Shown: positions 62,700 through 64,000 of the stretch, one piece after another
How positions within the stretch are numbered: position 1 is the first letter of the stretch
Layout of the letters: each line of letters starts with the position of its first letter
NCBI RefSeq assembly: GCF_030272615.1
Contig: NC_081410.1
Coordinates: forward strand, 125,801,640-125,865,639
DNA length: 64,000 nt
Source of the DNA: Cryptomeria japonica
Lineage: Eukaryota; Streptophyta; Pinopsida; Cupressales; Cupressaceae
Direction of reading: 5' to 3'
Translations under genes and position numbers: made by a program
The notes under the pieces: model-generated
Told to the model about the DNA's origin: nothing
The model's database searches: none
The model's input: the letters and a program-made list of their open reading frames with translations, nothing else

Positions 62700-64000
62700 G
62701 TGATCATTCTCTCCCTTGACTGATACCATAGACATGCTTGTGTGTTTTTTATGGTTTCTCTCTATGGTTCTTTCTTGTTGAGCTATGATTTATTGAGTAA
62801 TCCTGTACACATCACTTGTGCTTGTAAATGAGATGCAAGGAATATACATCTAGCACATGTTGAATCTTATCAAATTCTTGGCAAAGCAGTGGCCTGTTAA
62901 ATCAGTCTAATTTACCTTCTATCTCCATTGGTATTAAATCTTATATGATGAAGCTAAATTTAAATATGTTACATTTTTTCTTAATCAAGCAGGAATGGGT
63001 TCAGATATATGCTATGACAACCTAGGGCAAATGCCAATTCTGGTTTAGATTAGGAAAGATTCTCTTGCTTATTATCTTCTATCAAATTCTTACTGTGTAG
63101 TATTAGACTTGCTTCAAGTTTTTAATTTTGGCAAAACTTTAGAGCCCCTCTACAGTCAAAGGATGTAACTGATCCTTTTTGCAGGGCTGGGGACCCAATA
63201 TATCCCCCTATTTTACTAATAAAAATATAAAACCAAGGTGTCTTTAAAAATACTTTTTTAAGAGCGGTCCATGGAAGTCCTGGAGTCCAAAAACACAGAC
63301 ATTTGCAAAGAAGTGTTTTAGGTTCAGGTTTCAGAGTATAATAAAGAAAGCTGGCCCTTGTACCTCAAGTCAATTTGAAGAAAATAAGTCTGCAAGAACA
63401 AACATATTCGAAGGCCTTCCAACTTTCGGATGTCAAAATGAATGACGAGCCTTTGGAAACTGTAGAGCACATTCACTGAATGTTTCATTAAGTTTCACAC
63501 TGAAAGTATGGCTAAAGCATAGTATTCTAGGGCTTTCCAGCTTCAACCAATGCAAAAACTGATGAACCTTTTGGACTTCAAGTATTGCAAGGACCATTGA
63601 AACTTTTTAGTCTTTGGAGCATATATGAATTGATTTAGTTTATGTGGAAGTGGCCATTAGGCGTTCAATGACTTGATGACCCTATTTGCAAGTGACAAAC
63701 TATACAAATTACCCATTCAATCAAAGGTGTAGAAACAACTTTAAATGTATAGGTGAGAATGAGGTAATGTTGAATTTGTGTGTCATATTTATTTGGCATC
63801 CTTGTTAGGTATACAAGCAACAAATACAGTATACGTGCAAATACAACCTTGGTTATCATAAAGAGAGCTGTTGCCTTCTGGGAAGTGATTGCAGAATATA
63901 AGGTTTACAGCGCTGAGATGCAGAAAATGAGCCACTAGGCAGAATGCTGCTGATGTTCAGATTTTTCCAACCATGGCAGGACATTGTACATGAACTCTGT
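62700..64000 (+). other. intron 27, running off the right edge
   Basis: No further exon of the deubiquitinase was recognised. Nothing repeat-like could be delimited. Confidence 0.4.

Overview
The window looks like plant nuclear DNA, most probably from a gymnosperm with a large, repeat-rich genome. The single cellular gene has small exons (48 to 538 nt after a 1.36-kb first exon), introns up to 24 kb, and introns full of old, nested LTR retrotransposons, LINE remnants and hAT transposons. A fern or another large-genome plant cannot be excluded from sequence alone. No tRNA, rRNA, CRISPR or prokaryotic feature was seen.

Bases 1-13,300 are intergenic repeats. They hold a decayed ORF of unknown family (296-3080), the 5' end of a minus-strand LTR element whose first ORF begins like a histone H3 tail (4173-6420), a LINE broken by a solo LTR with a perfect GGGGG target duplication (7161-9840), and three long pyrimidine-rich tracts (10.5-12.6 kb).

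From 13,682 to the right edge runs one plus-strand gene. I read 27 exons that join in one frame into about 1,412 residues. The product is the N-terminal part of a giant deubiquitinase of the FAF/USP9X (USP24/USP34) type: an acidic, repetitive N terminus, a long helical-repeat region, a ubiquitin-like segment, and more helical repeats. The catalytic UCH domain is expected beyond the window. Each exon has an AG acceptor, each internal junction has a GT donor, and the gene looks intact.

The 24.3-kb intron 13, which cuts the ubiquitin-like segment in two, holds a stack of mobile elements: a minus-strand LTR fragment (21.2-21.7 kb); a 12.7-kb minus-strand copia element with ATAAT target duplications (24,045-36,767), itself carrying a solo LTR and a block that contains a full-length hAT transposon (32,039-35,364); a mosaic copia element (36,952-44,485) broken by a 2.7-kb gag-only copia element with ATTCT duplications (39,433-42,101) and by a small hAT-like element (43,342-44,425). 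The 10.6-kb intron 21 holds a long-TIR element, a decayed hAT split by a short copia element, a LINE 3' end and another LTR. No transposon ORF remains intact, so the only gene expected to make a normal product is the deubiquitinase.
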